From Ariolimax columbianus (Eukaryota > Mollusca > Gastropoda > Stylommatophora > Arionidae): a stretch of 64,000 nt of DNA. This document shows, one piece after another, positions 1 to 11,110 of the stretch; position 1 is the first letter of the stretch, and every line of letters starts with the position of its first letter. Where the stretch lies: the NCBI GenBank assembly GCA_036924085.1, contig JAVGWX010000005.1, positions 100,995,172 through 101,059,171 of the forward strand. Direction: 5' to 3'. Under the pieces are notes generated by a model, which worked only from the letters and a program-made list of their open reading frames with translations, made no database searches and was not told the origin of the DNA. A program made the translations under genes and the position numbers.

Positions 1-61
1 ATATAATAATCACGGTTTTGAAGGTGTGACCCCTTGACTTGTCTTTTCTCACCTGCTGAAG

Positions 62-157
62 TACGGCTTAGGTACAATTGAAGCCGACCCATCCCTGCTG
101 CTACTCTACGAGAACTCTCACAACTTATGTTGCTGGAGTTCTGATTTCTGGGTCCAG
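62..157 (+). CDS. Candidate upstream exon, weak
   Basis: A 96-nt open stretch of 32 codons lies between a pyrimidine-rich acceptor (ttctcacctgctgaag) and a donor (CAG|gtaaat). It is phase 0 at both ends, so it could join the exon at 2336. The peptide begins YGLGTIEADPSLLLLYENSH and contains CCWSSDFW. This is hydrophobic and Cys/Trp-rich, unlike the charged coiled coil that follows. Signals of this quality can arise by chance, and a LINE fragment starts only 370 nt downstream. Confidence 0.2.
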
Positions 158-530
158 GTAAATGTATGAATTCAAATACATGATGTAAGTGAAGAACATG
201 AGTCAGTGGTTTTCAGTAAGCCGCTGTCATGTGACAAAATAAAGAACAGGATACCTACCACACTGAGAGCTTGTTGAAACAGTTCTGTCTAACTCGGTGA
301 TCACTAGTGGGCGATTTTATCTTTCAGGTGGGCGGAAGCAGAATAATTACATTCTGTATTTAAAATATATGATTATTATGACATAGCAGAGGTTGTACAA
401 CCTGAGGAAACTTTGGCAGAATACCTGCGAACATTTTTAAAACCTGTGTTTTTTACCGTGACGGTATATGACCGTGAAACATGGATATTCAGTCAAACCT
501 CAAGGAAGAGAATCGAGTCGTTCGAGTCGA

Positions 531-760
531 AATGTTACAGGAAGGTTCTCAGTATACCATGGACCGAAATAAAGAAGAATGCAGACATTTGACTTGAGTT
601 GGGTATAGGTTCATAATTTTTATCATGAACACACAAAAATTGAAATACTTTGGGCATAGTAAAAGACACAAGGGTCTTTAGAGAAGTTATGGTGCCGGTC
701 AAGAGAGACATTTAACCTGCCAGCAGTTTAGGGTCGGCATTCTGTCTTTGATTGTCTCAG
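531..760 (+). mobile_element. LINE fragment, C-terminal part of the reverse-transcriptase ORF, degraded
   Basis: The frame starting at 531 reads FESKCYRKVLSIPWTEIKK, the familiar block after the RT domain of many non-LTR elements (pattern FEMKCYRRxLxIxWT). In-frame stops and frame changes follow, with further matches to the same ORF: ELGIGS, then the remnant of the usual LxxxGHxxR segment. It is a dead remnant. It is followed directly by the purine-rich tract at 828. Confidence 0.65.
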
Positions 761-827
761 GTCTTGCTGCTGAACGACTCCTACAATCACCTCCAGGAGC
801 CATGACAGCATGTATCAAATAGAAGTG

Positions 828-2190
828 AATAGCTGGTGGTTTTACTGGAAATCAAAATAGTAACGAGAATAGTAAACAGGAGGAAAATAAGAACAAGTAT
901 AATAATGTTAACCGAAAAAACAAAAACAACAACAGAAATAAGAAAGACAACCAGAAATGCAACAAGAACAACAAAATCAAGAACAGCAGGGACAACAACA
1001 ACATATATAGCAACAACAAGAACAACAACAAACAAAAGCAGCAAGAACAAAAACAACAAATAAAACAAGGACAGCAACCACAAGAACAACAATAGCAAGG
1101 AAAACAGCAACATAAATAACAACCGCAGTAGCAAGAGAATTTTAAAAAAGAATAAGTTTAGGGAGAACAAGCAGAATAAGGGAAGAATAACATAAACAAG
1201 AATCAATATGAACAAGCAGAAGAACATTGACCAAAACAAAGGAGAAGAAGAGGAAGAAAATTAACTAAAATGAAATGATAGGAACAAAGAGAAGAACATT
1301 AACAAAAATAAAAAGAACATTAACAAAAAGAAGAAAAGCAACATCAAAAGGAAACAGAGAACAAAAAGAAGAAGAACAACAACAAGAGGAAGAACATCAA
1401 CAAATAGAAGAACAGAAGAAGAACATTGAAAACAATAAGAATTACAACAAAAAGAAAAAGAAAAACAACAAAAAAAGAGAAAGAACATTAACAAAACGAA
1501 GAAGAAGAGCTGGAGTATAGGATTACCTATTTTTCAGCGACGGTTACACCATTACGGGCCCCAACTTCTCTTTCAACCAAAAAGAAGAAAATTAACAAAA
1601 AATAACAAGAAGAACATGAACAAAAAAGAGCAAGAAGAAAAATATGAGCAAAATTAACACAAAAAAAAGAACATGAACAAAAAGAGCAAGGAGAAAAGTA
1701 TGAACAACAAGAACATTAACAAAAGGAACAAGAAGAAGAACATTAACAAAAAAAACCAGAAAAAAAACATGAACAAAAAAGAACGAGAAGAAGAACATGA
1801 ACAAAAGAACAAGACAAAGCACAATAACAAAAAGATCAAGAAGAAGTATAACAATAACAAAAAGAACAACAAGAAGAACAATATTAACAAAAAGAACAAG
1901 AAGACGGAGAAACATTAACAACAAGAACAATAAGAAGAGTATGAACAAGAAGAACAACAAGAAGAAGAACGTGAACAAAAAGTATAAAGAGAACAAGAAA
2001 AACATTAACAAAAATTACAAAAAGAAGAACATTAACAACATGAACAAGAAGAAGACCATCAACAAAAGAACAAAGAGAACAAGGAAGAACATTAACAAAA
2101 AGAACTAGAAGAATAACATTAACAAAAACAACAAGGTGAACAAGAAAATCGGGAAGAATAATTAATAGAAGAACAAGAAAAGTCTAAGAA
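828..2190. repeat. Purine-rich AAG/AAC low-complexity tract
   Basis: About 1.36 kb is almost entirely A, G and C on the + strand, built from irregular AAC, AAG and GAACATTAACAAAAAG-like steps. A short island of ordinary sequence interrupts it at about 1518-1580. Long open frames on both strands here (poly-Lys/Asn/Glu one way, poly-Leu/Phe the other) are composition artefacts. The tract starts just after a LINE 3' region, so it may be an expanded LINE tail. Confidence 0.85.
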
Positions 2191-2335
2191 TACAGAAGAA
2201 ATGAATGGGTCAGTTCCATGATTGGTTCATTTATTGACAACGAGATAAACAAACATGCAAACACATATTACCATATTTTATTGCTGTTTAATTCTCCTCC
2301 CTCCTTCTGTTCTCCCTCCACCTTCCCATGAACAG

Positions 2336-2458
2336 GAGCAGCTGAGGTCACGAGATGAAGCATTTGCACACGAGAGGAAGGAGTTACTCCAAGAGATGGA
2401 GAGTGAGCGCATGGCGTGGGCTAAAGAGAAGAGAGAGTCTGAGAGAGAAGCCATGGAG
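2336..2458 (+). CDS. Exon 1 of visible gene: charged coiled-coil segment
   Basis: The acceptor is cttcccatgaacag|GAG and the donor is ATGGAG|gtactg; 123 nt, phase 0 to 0. It encodes 41 residues starting EQLRSRDEAFAHERKELLQE, then MESERMAWAKEKRESEREAM. Nearly every position is charged or helix-favouring, with Leu/Met/Trp at heptad-like spacing, which is typical of a coiled coil. Reading through the donor gives only a short non-conserved tail, so splicing is the better explanation. An upstream exon must exist because no start codon fits here. Confidence 0.85.
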
Positions 2459-2544
2459 GTACTGGCACATATCTTGTATCAGAAATTACCTTTACACTGA
2501 AACAGCTTGTTAGACTTGCTGTTATACAAACACACACATATACA

Positions 2545-3060
2545 ATAGGGGCGTTCAAGTCAAACAGGGACTTTTTTTTTAAATTTAATAAAATAAAATA
2601 AAATTGTAAGTAGTCAAAATGCCATTTATTTTTTAATAAAATTTTCTGCAACGTTTATGCACTTATCCCAGCGTTTTAGAAATGCTTGAAAAACTTCGAC
2701 ATAGACAGATCTGTCTGTATGTCTGAACCAATCCAGGATAGTTTGTTTCACTTCGTCATCAGTACTGAAATACTAACCTCCCAAGAATTCTTTTAGGGGT
2801 CCAAACAGGGGCAAATTGCTTGGAGCAAAGTCTGGGCTACAAGGTGGATGTAGCAATACCACCCAGCAGAGTTGCTGCAGATAGCACATAGTGTGGTGAG
2901 CTGTATGAGGTCCAGCTTTATCTTGCAGTAGCAGGACACCATTTGTGATCAAACAATGCCGTTTCTCCGTAAACAGTAATGTACATCACTCAAAATGTAC
3001 TGTTCATTGTTGATAGTGGCAAACAAATAGTGTCTACAAATTTTATTAAGATCAGATCTA
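2545..3060 (-). mobile_element. Mariner transposase fragment (C-terminal half)
   Basis: Read on the minus strand, the sequence gives VLLLQDKAGPHTAHHT, then LHPPCSPDFAPSNLPLF, then STDDEVKQTILDWFRHTDRS and KRWDKCINVAENF. These are the second and third catalytic-Asp regions and the C-terminus of a D,D34D mariner transposase (canonical DNARPHTA and PPYSPDLAPSD). The SPD aspartate is kept, but an in-frame stop and substitutions show a dead copy. The element end is probably near 2545, where a run of T is followed by non-element sequence. The N-terminal half was not recognised. It lies in intron 1, antisense to the gene. Confidence 0.8.
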
Positions 3061-3464
3061 CAATATCCACCACACAAAAGAATATTTAAAATTCTAACAT
3101 TTTATTCAACTTGACGAGTCTGTAAAAAATAAAAATGGGATCTTTTGAAGCAAAGACAACCCAAACATCCTCAGATGGTACAAGGCAGCTTCAAATGCAG
3201 TGATTTCAGATGCATACTTCAAGCAAACCTCTTAGTATGTCTATCAGAAGATCTGTCTGGGGATTGCATATAGACAATATAACATACTTTGATGATATCT
3301 TTGAATACAGAACCAGCATGTGCTGCAGCGGTCAGCGACCCATAGCTGACTGCATGCGTTAGGGCCAGCGAACCTGAGGTGCTAAGACCCTCCTACACCT
3401 CCCTGTGGTGATCCTGGATAACAGGCTGCAGCAGGACAGACTGGCTAAGAAGAAATAAACGAAG
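3061..3464. other. Intron 1, no recognised feature
   Basis: AT-rich intronic sequence that may include the eroded N-terminal half of the neighbouring mariner relic. No open frame, RNA gene or tandem repeat is supported. Confidence 0.5.
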
Positions 3465-3562
3465 AGGACACAACGCATTCCGTTCTGCGGACAACATCCT
3501 GCTATTTGCAAAGCTCTTTTCATGGTTTGGTAGTGGGAGATTGAAAACGAACAAAGATGCTG
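3465..3562 (+). repeat. Dispersed repeat family A, terminal part
   Basis: About 95 nt containing ACGCATTCCGTTCTGCGGAC and then TTTGCAAAGCTC match the blocks at 29010-29125 (same strand) and 63480-63605 (opposite strand). In the 29 kb copy this end runs into a GAAGAAGAAG tail, like a retroelement 3' end. Only the terminal part is present here. Confidence 0.65.
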
Positions 3563-3599
3563 AAAAAGAATACGGATCCATCAGTATGTACGTTTATCC

Positions 3600-4440
3600 A
3601 TTTTTCCGGATAAGCATAAGGTTAGGTAACTACACATCAACAGCACATTATTGTAGAGGAGTTTAAGACTAAGGGTATTGTAGTCCGACTAAGAGTAGGT
3701 CGTCAGAGACGACCAAGTAGAGTTAGTGCTGAGTCAAGTAATTCCCCTAGACAACCAGGTCGTGCTGACCATCCATGAGCAAGGTTGATAGCAGAGTTCA
3801 AGTCAGCATACAGGCCAGATTAAGTGAAGACTATAAATCTCAGCCAGTTATTGAGCGTGCAGCTCTGGAATGGCTCCATAAGGAATGCAGTCTTTTACCG
3901 GTCCTAATGTCGGGGGAAATGTGTAGAAGCTGAGACGTTTTGAGATAGTCTGGTCATGTGGCCAAAGTTAGAGAGGCCATGTCAATCCAGCTTTCAGGAA
4001 GTGCTCTCAAGTTGTGCCAGTCAGGAGACCTCAGTGTTGATTACTAGGTCTTGCCAGCGTACTCAAAGAATGCGTCATTGGTTGTGCAAGCGGAAGGCAT
4101 TGAGAAGCTTCCAATCTCCCTGTAAGAACTCCAGGTTTCTGAGATGTGCATAAGGACCGAAAAACACAGGATCTATAGAGGCATAACTTGGTTTCCAAGG
4201 TGCGGCCACTGCTGGGACCAGATTCTGTGTATAGAGTTCATGGAGGAGGCCGCAAGACTGATCCTCCGATTGATGTCTGTGTTACTATGTGTATTAGTAG
4301 TCAGGCTGATGTCTGGGTAGATGAGCACTTCATCTACCTGGGTTGGTGCTGACGAAGATGGAATTTAGATACGAGAAATGGAGTAATAAATGACAGAGTA
4401 GAAATGAATTAGCCATACAACTAGCTTCAATGATTGTTTC
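3600..4440. other. Intron 1, unrecognised sequence
   Basis: The block has moderate GC content and broken open frames on the + strand, for example SEDYKSQPVIERAALEWL near 3820-3880. It looks like a decayed protein-coding element, but I could not match it to a family. Confidence 0.3.
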
Positions 4441-4445
4441 TCTAG

Positions 4446-4625
4446 ATGGGGTCTGCCAGTAGGAGGATGAAGGCCCTGGAGAAACGGCTCAGTGAAGCTC
4501 AGGACAAGGCAGAGTCTGACATGGAGGCCTGGCTAAAGGAGAAGGCTGAGCTGGTAACCTTGGCAGGGGATGCTAGACATGCACATGCCAGGGATGTCAA
4601 GATGGTGGAATATGTCTTAACTCGG
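4446..4625 (+). CDS. Exon 2 of visible gene: coiled coil continued
   Basis: The acceptor is gattgtttctctag|ATG and the donor is ACTCGG|gtaggt; 180 nt, phase 0 to 0, 60 residues. The peptide includes RRMKALEKRLSEAQDKAESD, DMEAWLKEKAELV and then HARDVKMVEYVLTR, a continuation of the helical heptad pattern of exon 1. The ATG at the exon's first position is probably not a start, because the acceptor is strong and exon 1 joins in the same phase. An alternative first exon starting here cannot be excluded. Confidence 0.87.
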
Positions 4626-4930
4626 GTAGGTAAATGGTGTGTGTGCTGGCGTTAAGTATTGGTGTGTTCTTTTCCTTTGTTGCACTCTCTTAAACAACAA
4701 CATCTATTTGACTCATACTTTGGTGATCTGTCTCAGATTTGTCTCATTATCATACAGTAGATTCCTCAGATAACTTCATCTTTTTCCTTTATAAATTTAA
4801 TAGTTTGTTTTTTTTAATTCTCGAAACACTGAATCCTTGAAATAACGACATCTGCATCTCCTCATAAACTTGGTGGTCTGGATTGGAATTTTCACATCAC
4901 TGTACAATGTATCCAGTAACACTGTAACAT
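4626..4930. other. Start of intron 2, no feature seen
   Basis: AT-rich intronic sequence with no repeat unit or supported open frame. Confidence 0.5.
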
Positions 4931-4934
4931 TCAA

Positions 4935-5375
4935 GGCAACAAGGAGACAGACAGACTGGTGAAAGAAGGTGGAAGATTATCACAACCAGATTCAAGTGTA
5001 ACCTATGAAGAGTCCAAAAGGGTTATTAGGGCCAGATCCATGAACAAATGAGAAACAGAGCATACACAAGAAATGATGCTTGTTACCAATTTTACAGAAG
5101 AGAGTAGGTAGTGGTCTTCAGACTCCACACAGGCTACGACAGACTGAGGTACCACTTATTAAATAAACTGAAGGTAAGTGCTACTGACAAATGCAACTGT
5201 GGTACTGAAAAATGACTCATGAACATCTGCTGCAAAATTGTTCGACATAAGAAGCCCACAGAAAGCACATGTAGCCATCACCAGTGCCAACACTAGACAA
5301 ACTATGGCAGTGTTGACACCCTCAAAATGACCGCTGCCTTATTTCAACACATTCAAGTCGACGTCTGACAGTGTA
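4935..5375 (+). mobile_element. RNase H-type LINE, degraded 3' end
   Basis: The + strand reads GNKETDRLVKEGGRLSQP, the last RNase H motif (canonical GNExADxLAKEG) of a LINE ORF2. After stops and frameshifts come CNCGTEKMTHEHLLQNCS and TVYRR-like remnants, the CxCG...HxLxxC zinc knuckle that follows RNase H in these elements. The ORF end is followed directly by an AAG tail at 5376-5433. Several stops mean it is not functional. Confidence 0.75.
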
Positions 5376-5433
5376 CTAAGAAGAAGAAGAAGAAGAAAAA
5401 AGAAGAAGAGGAAGAAGAAGTAGAAGAAGAAAG
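5376..5433 (+). repeat. AAG microsatellite at a LINE 3' end
   Basis: A GAAGAAGAAG run of about 55 nt directly follows the LINE terminus. It is probably the element's simple-repeat tail. Confidence 0.85.
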
Positions 5434-5459
5434 TATCCAGTAAACTTAGCCACAAGGAA

Positions 5460-6122
5460 ACTTCAGTGATACTGCCATGTGTCAACATCATACAGGATTA
5501 GTGACTCAGCCATGTGTCAACATCATGGGGGATTAGTGACTCAGCCATGTGTCAACATCATACAGGATTAGTGACTCAGCCATGTGTCAAAATCATACAG
5601 GATTAGTGACTCAGCCATGTGTCAACATCATACAGGATTAGTGACTCAGCCATGTGTCAACATCATGGGGGATTAGTGACTCAGCCATGTGTCAACATCA
5701 TACAGGATTAGTGACTCATCCATGTGTCAACATCATACAGTATTAGTGACTCAGCCATGTGTCAACATCATAAAGGATTAGTGACTCAGCCATGTGTCAA
5801 CATCATACAGGATTAGTGACTCAGCCATGTGTCAACATCATACAGGATTAGTGATACTGCCATGTGTCAACATCATACAGGATTAGTGACTCAGCCATGT
5901 GTCAACATCATACAGGATTAGTGACTCAGCCATGTGTCAACATCATACAGGATTAGTGATACTGCCATGTGTCAACATCATACAGGATTAGTGACTCAGC
6001 CATGTGTCAACATCATACAGGATTAGTGACTCAGCCATGTGTCAACATCATGGGGGATTAGTGACTCAGCCATGTGTCAACATCATACAGGATTAGTGAT
6101 ACTGCCATGTGTTAACATCATA
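5460..6122. repeat. 35-bp minisatellite, about 19 copies
   Basis: Nineteen or so head-to-tail units carry CAGCCATGTGTCAACATCAT followed by ACAGGATTAGTGACT. Two variants recur at several places: GGGGGATTAG for ACAGGATTAG, and GTGATACTGC for GTGACTCAGC. Variant units recur at intervals, suggesting block duplication. The array lies in intron 2. Confidence 0.95.
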
Positions 6123-6359
6123 CGGAATGCTCAAATGCTCTCCTTACAGGAACAGTCCAAGGAATGTGAAAAGAGGACGATCTAAAATGTCCTGAACAGA
6201 AAGTGTTCAGAAATTGGTAGACATAACCTGAGAGAAACATTGAAGAGACATGGACAGACAGAAGTGGGACACACAGAATGAATTGGGACAGGCAATTCAG
6301 AATACAGTGAGATGAGATGTTCCAATGACCGTCTAGGTAACAAGACCAGATCACTGCAG

Positions 6360-6570
6360 ATCATTGAAAGTCGGCTGATCAGATCAATTACCATCTCCAC
6401 ATCAAAGGTCAACTGATCAGATCAACAATCATGTTCACATCAAAGTTCAATTGATCAGATCAATTACCATCTCCACATCGAAGGTCAACTGATCAGATCA
6501 ATTATTATCTCCCCATCAAAGATCAGCTCATCAGATTAATTACCATCTCCACATCGGAGGTCGACTTATC
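6360..6570. repeat. About 38-bp minisatellite, five copies
   Basis: Imperfect units share GTCAACTGATCAGATCAATT and ACCATCTCCACATCAAAG. Each contains the palindrome CTGATCAG or TGATCA. Confidence 0.85.
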
Positions 6571-7035
6571 TGATCAGTCTGACCATCCCTATAGATCTTG
6601 GGGTCCCAGAGACACGCACACTCCTCAGCCACATCAACACACAGACACAAGAGAATTCCTCAAATACGGCTTTCACAGAATTCCAGAACAAAAGAGACCT
6701 CATCTTTCTCAAACGTCTATTCGTGAATTCACATAGAGGTTACCACATTTTGTTCCATGTTCCATGCGACGATCTCTCCTCGTGGCCGTGCACCTTTTCT
6801 CCTCTCTGACGTACATAGTCCTCAATAATGGAAGAATTAAACCACACTGGCAGTCCCCTCCTCAGTGTGGCAGCGGCCTATTCTTGTAATTCAGAACTCC
6901 CTCAGGAACAACTCCAGCAGTATGGACATCTACACACATAATCAGACATGCACTGGATTGGAACCACCTGATGAAAATAAGAACGTCAGGGAATGATTAC
7001 GATAAAAAGCTGTTGTTGTGTAATGCCCAAAATGA
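6571..7035. other. Intron 2, no recognised feature
   Basis: Unique-looking sequence without a supported open frame or tandem repeat. Confidence 0.45.
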
Positions 7036-7039
7036 GTTA

Positions 7040-7260
7040 GTTTACATCCCGCGCATACTGATGAAGGTGGACTGTGGTCTTCTAGGCGGTTGTGCTATGC
7101 TTGGCTTCATCCGCGTGGCGCTCACTACACCTATCCACATCTCGTCAGTCAGGCTGCCTTGAAAACAGCTTGTTTCCATGGAGTTCTACGTAAAGAGACA
7201 TTGTGGTCTTGGTTAGTGTATTGTGCCTGACCCTGATGCGATGTCCTGGTCTGATTGGTC
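7040..7260. repeat. Dispersed repeat family C, copy 1
   Basis: Contains ATGAAGGTGGACTGTGGTCT, GGCTTCATCCGCGTGG and AAAACAGCTTGTTTCCATGG. All of these recur in the minus-strand block at 43110-43495 and in part at 27310-27450 and 35735-35995. Orientation here is opposite to the 43 kb copy. The element class is unknown. Confidence 0.75.
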
Positions 7261-7810
7261 TAACATCTCAGTTCCTCACTATAAGAAGTAAGTGCAGTCT
7301 TATAATCTTGGGGTGGATCTTGAGAAGATGGCCCAAAATAAGGAACGGGTGAAAAGTGATAGCCTAAATAGTGTAAAATGAGTTTTAGGGTAACTTTTTG
7401 TGATTTGTCTTGTTCCCTAAGACAGTGTGTGTTGCTGTGTACTCTGCACTTAGTACCTGATGCATCTGACTTCAGCATCATTTTTATTAAAAATTTTTTG
7501 TCTTTTCTAAGGGTGGGACTTTATTCTTTCATAATTTGAAACGCAAGCAAATTGGGGTTGTGGGCTTTGCCACTAACCACTTTGCCATGCCACTCGCCCC
7601 ACTCCCTCATCCCAAACAACCACCCTCAAATTTGTCCAAGTTGTGTTGTACAGAACTGACATCACCGCTCTTCAGCAAGACCCATAGGTATCAACTTCTG
7701 GTAGCAAATAGCGGCGGGTATCGATACAGAGTGTTCCAGTAGCTGATCAGTTGTACTTATTTATGTTTTATGTTTCATCCTCTCAGGCATCTCTCCTTAT
7801 TCAATCCACT
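7261..7810. other. Intron 2, no recognised feature
   Basis: Ordinary intronic sequence. The 68-codon open frame at 7536-7742 has no splice context or recognisable motif. Confidence 0.45.
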
Positions 7811-7814
7811 TTAT

Positions 7815-8125
7815 GTGTGCCATTAAGTAGAGGACGAGACAATTATGTGCATAATTAATTAGAGGGCGAGACAATTATGTGCGTCTATAATTAGAGGACA
7901 CAACAATTATGTGCATCACTAATTAGAGAACTAGACAATTATTTGCATCATTAATTAGGGTACAAGACAATTATGTGTGCCATTAATTCGAAGTCGAATC
8001 TTTTATGTGCGTTATTAATTAAAAGATGAGTCAATTTTATGCGTTACTAATTACAGGACGAGTCAATTATGTGCGTTATTAATTAGAGGATGATGCAATT
8101 ATGTTCATCATTAATTAGAGGATGG
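7815..8125. repeat. About 31-bp degenerate minisatellite, ten copies
   Basis: Units carry ATTAATTAGAGGACGAGACA followed by ATTATGTGC. Divergence between units is high, so this is an old array. Confidence 0.85.
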
Positions 8126-8690
8126 GGCAGTTAAATATGAGCAAATACGACCAAAATTATGTTTCTAGTGTCCTCATGTAAAAACGTTGGACTTACACTG
8201 GGAATGCTCTTCAGATGACCAGTAATAGACATTACAAACAATTATATGGAAACAATGCAGTATAAGAAAGCACGAAAGTCCCAGAAAGACTCTTTGCAGA
8301 ACAGTCACCAGAAATTGGGCTAGGGAGCAAGCAAGAACTACAATAAATGTAGACAGACTGATCGAACTGGAGAATATTGAGTTCTGCCTTAGGCGGCGTT
8401 TGTTTGTTTTTTTCCATTGAGAAACCATATATAAGCTAATAATGATGCTGCTTTATGGGTATCTGGTTTGGATAATACCCTAGCTCTTGGCATTTTGTTT
8501 GTTATTTTGCATCAACATGAATCCGTCAACTGGAGGTCAGTGGTTCAATTCGGAACTGCCTATTATTTCATTGTCTTTCCTGTTGTTTGAATGTTGTCTC
8601 AGTGCTTATAGTATATTTGTCTCTGCTCTTGTGGCTGTCACTTAAATAAAATTAAACAAGAGTTATTGTTGAAAACACGTTCTCTTACCG
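8126..8690. other. Intron 2 end, possible SINE trace
   Basis: No coding or tandem feature. At about 8535-8565 AGGTCAGTGGTTCAATTC resembles a tRNA T-arm and pol III B box, but no matching A box was found, so a SINE is only a suspicion. Confidence 0.3.
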
Positions 8691-8697
8691 TCCACAG

Positions 8698-8796
8698 CTC
8701 ATTCGTCTGCGTGAACTTGGTCTCATGTTAACATCACAACCAAACTGGGATAGCATAGAAGAGAGGCCTCCTGACAGGCTAGAGAATACTGACCAG
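8698..8796 (+). CDS. Exon 3 of visible gene
   Basis: The acceptor is cttaccgtccacag|CTC and the donor is GACCAG|gtaagc (near-consensus); 99 nt, phase 0 to 0, 33 residues. The peptide begins LIRLRELGLMLTSQPNWDSI and ends PPDRLENTDQ. It looks like the end of the helix followed by a short conserved linker. The sharp borders and matching phase on both sides make this a solid exon. Confidence 0.87.
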
Positions 8797-9235
8797 GTAA
8801 GCACACACAAGTAGGAACCCATGAATGATTCAGGGAAATGGGATAAAACTTTTGGAAGACCCCTTTTCTATACACACAAAAAAGTTGAAATAGTAGAGTA
8901 AAGTACATTTATTAGCAGAAAGCAAAGTCAAAATACAAAAGGCAAGATCGGCTTTCATTACTTTAAAGAACTCGATTAAATCAAAATAAATTAAGTCTAA
9001 CTCGAAAATAACAATTTGAAGTACAATGTCAAGTCTGTGTTATTTTATGGCTCTACAACATGGAAAATAAACCCAAAAAACAGCCCTTCTTTAAAGGGAG
9101 GATTGCGCAGAATGGTGGGATTGAAATGGTGTGACAATATCACTGATGTGGAACTGTTGGAACGAAATTGACAGATATCACTGGAACACGACATGAGGAG
9201 ATCATGCTGGTGTTGAATAGGACACACATTCAGGA
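8797..9235. other. Intron 3, no recognised feature
   Basis: AT-rich sequence. No open frame here has splice or family support. Confidence 0.45.
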
Positions 9236-9244
9236 AACTAGCTG

Positions 9245-9450
9245 ATAGTAAGCCCAGCAGAACATCACTTGTATTCGTCTAATGTCAGACCACGCTTGAG
9301 GGCCAGTAGAACATCACTTGTTGTATCCATCCATTGTCAGACCACACTTGAGGGCCAGTAGAACATCACTTGTTGTATCCATCCATTGTCAGACCACACT
9401 TGAGGGCCAGTAGAACATCACTTGTTGTATCCATCCATTGTCAGACATGC
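9245..9450. repeat. 52-bp minisatellite, four copies
   Basis: The unit GGCCAGTAGAACATCACTTG starts at 9301, 9353 and 9405, an exact 52-nt period. A diverged first copy begins near 9250. The last three are almost identical. Confidence 0.92.
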
Positions 9451-9804
9451 TCTGCCCATCAGCATTTCCTAAACAATAGTTCTTTTCTAAATATTATAAT
9501 CATTCTAATGGTATCAGCTTACAAAGAATATGGCCAATGCAACTTTCCTAGCATGAGGTGAAGGATGACTACGCTAAAACCACTTCTACTGAATCTAAAA
9601 CTGCACATGCTCAGACACATTCTTCCTTCAAAGGGAACAGCTGCAGTTGTGGGTCTAAACTTTATTTACAGTGGAGATGAGAATCAATTCATTAATCAAT
9701 AAAATATTATATTTAAATCATTTTCTTTTCCATTTATTGTTGATATTTTTGCTTACAAACTTGCGTTCTTTTGATTTTAAATTGTGTGGTTCTCTCTTCT
9801 GCAG

Positions 9805-9828
9805 AGTATTGTGGACTTTGTGAAAGAG
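9805..9828 (+). CDS. Exon 4 of visible gene: 24-nt microexon
   Basis: The acceptor is tctctcttctgcag|AGT, with an excellent pyrimidine tract, and the donor is GAAAGAG|gtaagt, a perfect consensus. The 24 nt encode SIVDFVKE in phase 0, so skipping would leave the frame intact. The peptide continues sensibly from ENTDQ and into AVLQLSQV. It could be regulated by tissue-specific splicing. Confidence 0.8.
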
Positions 9829-9934
9829 GTAAGTGTCCCTCTGCTCCTCCCTGCGTGTGGCAGTGTGTCATTATTGGTAACATTAGTGGTATCAGGACTC
9901 ATTCATGGACCAGGTCATAGACTCAAGCCACACA

Positions 9935-10670
9935 AGGTATTTACGAAGTCAAGCTAATGGACGAAGGTCTACATGAAGTTAAGCTAATGGATCAAGGTCT
10001 ACTGGAAGTCAAGCGAATGGACCAAGGTCTACAGGAAGTCAAGCTAATGGACTAAGATCTACATGAAGTCAAGCTAATGGACCAAGGTCTACATGAGGTC
10101 AACCTAATGGACCAAGGTCTACAGGAAGTCAAGCTAATGGACCAAGGTCTACATGAGGTCAACCAAATGGACTAAGGTCTACAGGAAGTCAATCTAATGG
10201 ACCAAGGTCTACATGAAGTCAAGATAATGGACTAAGGTCAACATAATGTCAAGTTTATCGAACCAAGATCTACATGAAGTCAAGCTAATGGACCAAGGTT
10301 CACGTCAAGTTAATGGACAAATATTCATATAAAGTTAATAGACCAAGGTTCACGTCAAGTTAATGGGTCAGATCTACTGAAAATAATTTATTGAACAGAA
10401 GTTTGTATAATGTCAAGTTAATGGACCAAGCTTGGCATAAAGTCAAAGGACCAAGGTACACACTAAGTAAAGTTAATGGGGAAATGTATATGTTAAGTCA
10501 AGTTAATTGACCAAGACATACTTGAAATTAAGTTAATGGACCTAGCTAATCATCAAGTGAAGTTAATGGACCAAGGTTCAAATTAAGTTAAGTTAAGTTA
10601 AGTCAAGTTAATGGACATGAAGACAACTTTATGAACAAAAGTCTATATAACGTCAAGTTAATTGACCAAG
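9935..10670. repeat. 30-bp minisatellite, about 24 copies, decaying rightwards
   Basis: Units carry GTCAAGCTAATGGACCAAGG then TCTACATGAA. The left half is regular. From about 10270 units shrink, lose TCTACATGAA, and keep only CAAGTTAATGGACCAAGG-like cores. The array lies in intron 4. Confidence 0.93.
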
Positions 10671-10829
10671 ATATTCATTAAGTTCATCAATTCTCTGTGC
10701 ATCCCTAATTTCTTGATGACTTTTCAGAAGATGTGCCCCATTCCTCTATATATCCAGATTTCAAAATCACCATTTCAGTTTTCCAACTGTTTGTTCCTTA
10801 TCCAAGTTTCTATGCCATACAGTAAAGAC

Positions 10830-10833
<4 letters not shown>

Positions 10834-10912
<79 letters not shown>
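10834..10912. repeat. TA microsatellite
   Basis: A nearly perfect TA dinucleotide run of about 79 nt. Confidence 0.97.
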
Positions 10913-10916
<4 letters not shown>

Positions 10917-10929
10917 CCTTGATCACTAA

Positions 10930-11110
10930 ATTTTTCTTAATTCTTAGTCGACCTGTACTTCTACAGTGGCAGATGCCTATGTGCAGGTCCCAGCTCTGGT
11001 ATGAGCTGGATGTAGTCTGGAGGAGGATTTCCTGCTTAGCGGGCTAGGCTCGAGAAGCTTATTACTCCGCTACGTTGAGACAAGTGCCGTGGAGGGTGGT
11101 TAGCTGATGT
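10930..11110 (-). mobile_element. Possible tRNA-derived SINE fragment
   Basis: On the minus strand GTAGCGGAGTAATAAGC resembles a pol III A box (TAGCnnAGTnGGTnAGC) and is followed by a tRNA-like stretch. A clear B box was not found. It abuts the TA run, as SINE tails often do. Confidence 0.35.

Noticed and set aside
787..2108. Several 75-150 codon frames on both strands
   Set aside because: Created by the AAG/AAC tract (Lys/Asn/Glu or Leu/Phe only). No real protein features.
4446..4448. ATG at the first base of exon 2 as the gene's translation start
   Set aside because: A strong acceptor precedes it and exon 1 joins in the same phase with continuing coiled-coil sequence, so it is more likely an internal Met.
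10832..11047. Open frames of Ile-Tyr repeats (also at 29057-29391 and 29597-29785)
   Set aside because: Translation of TA microsatellites.
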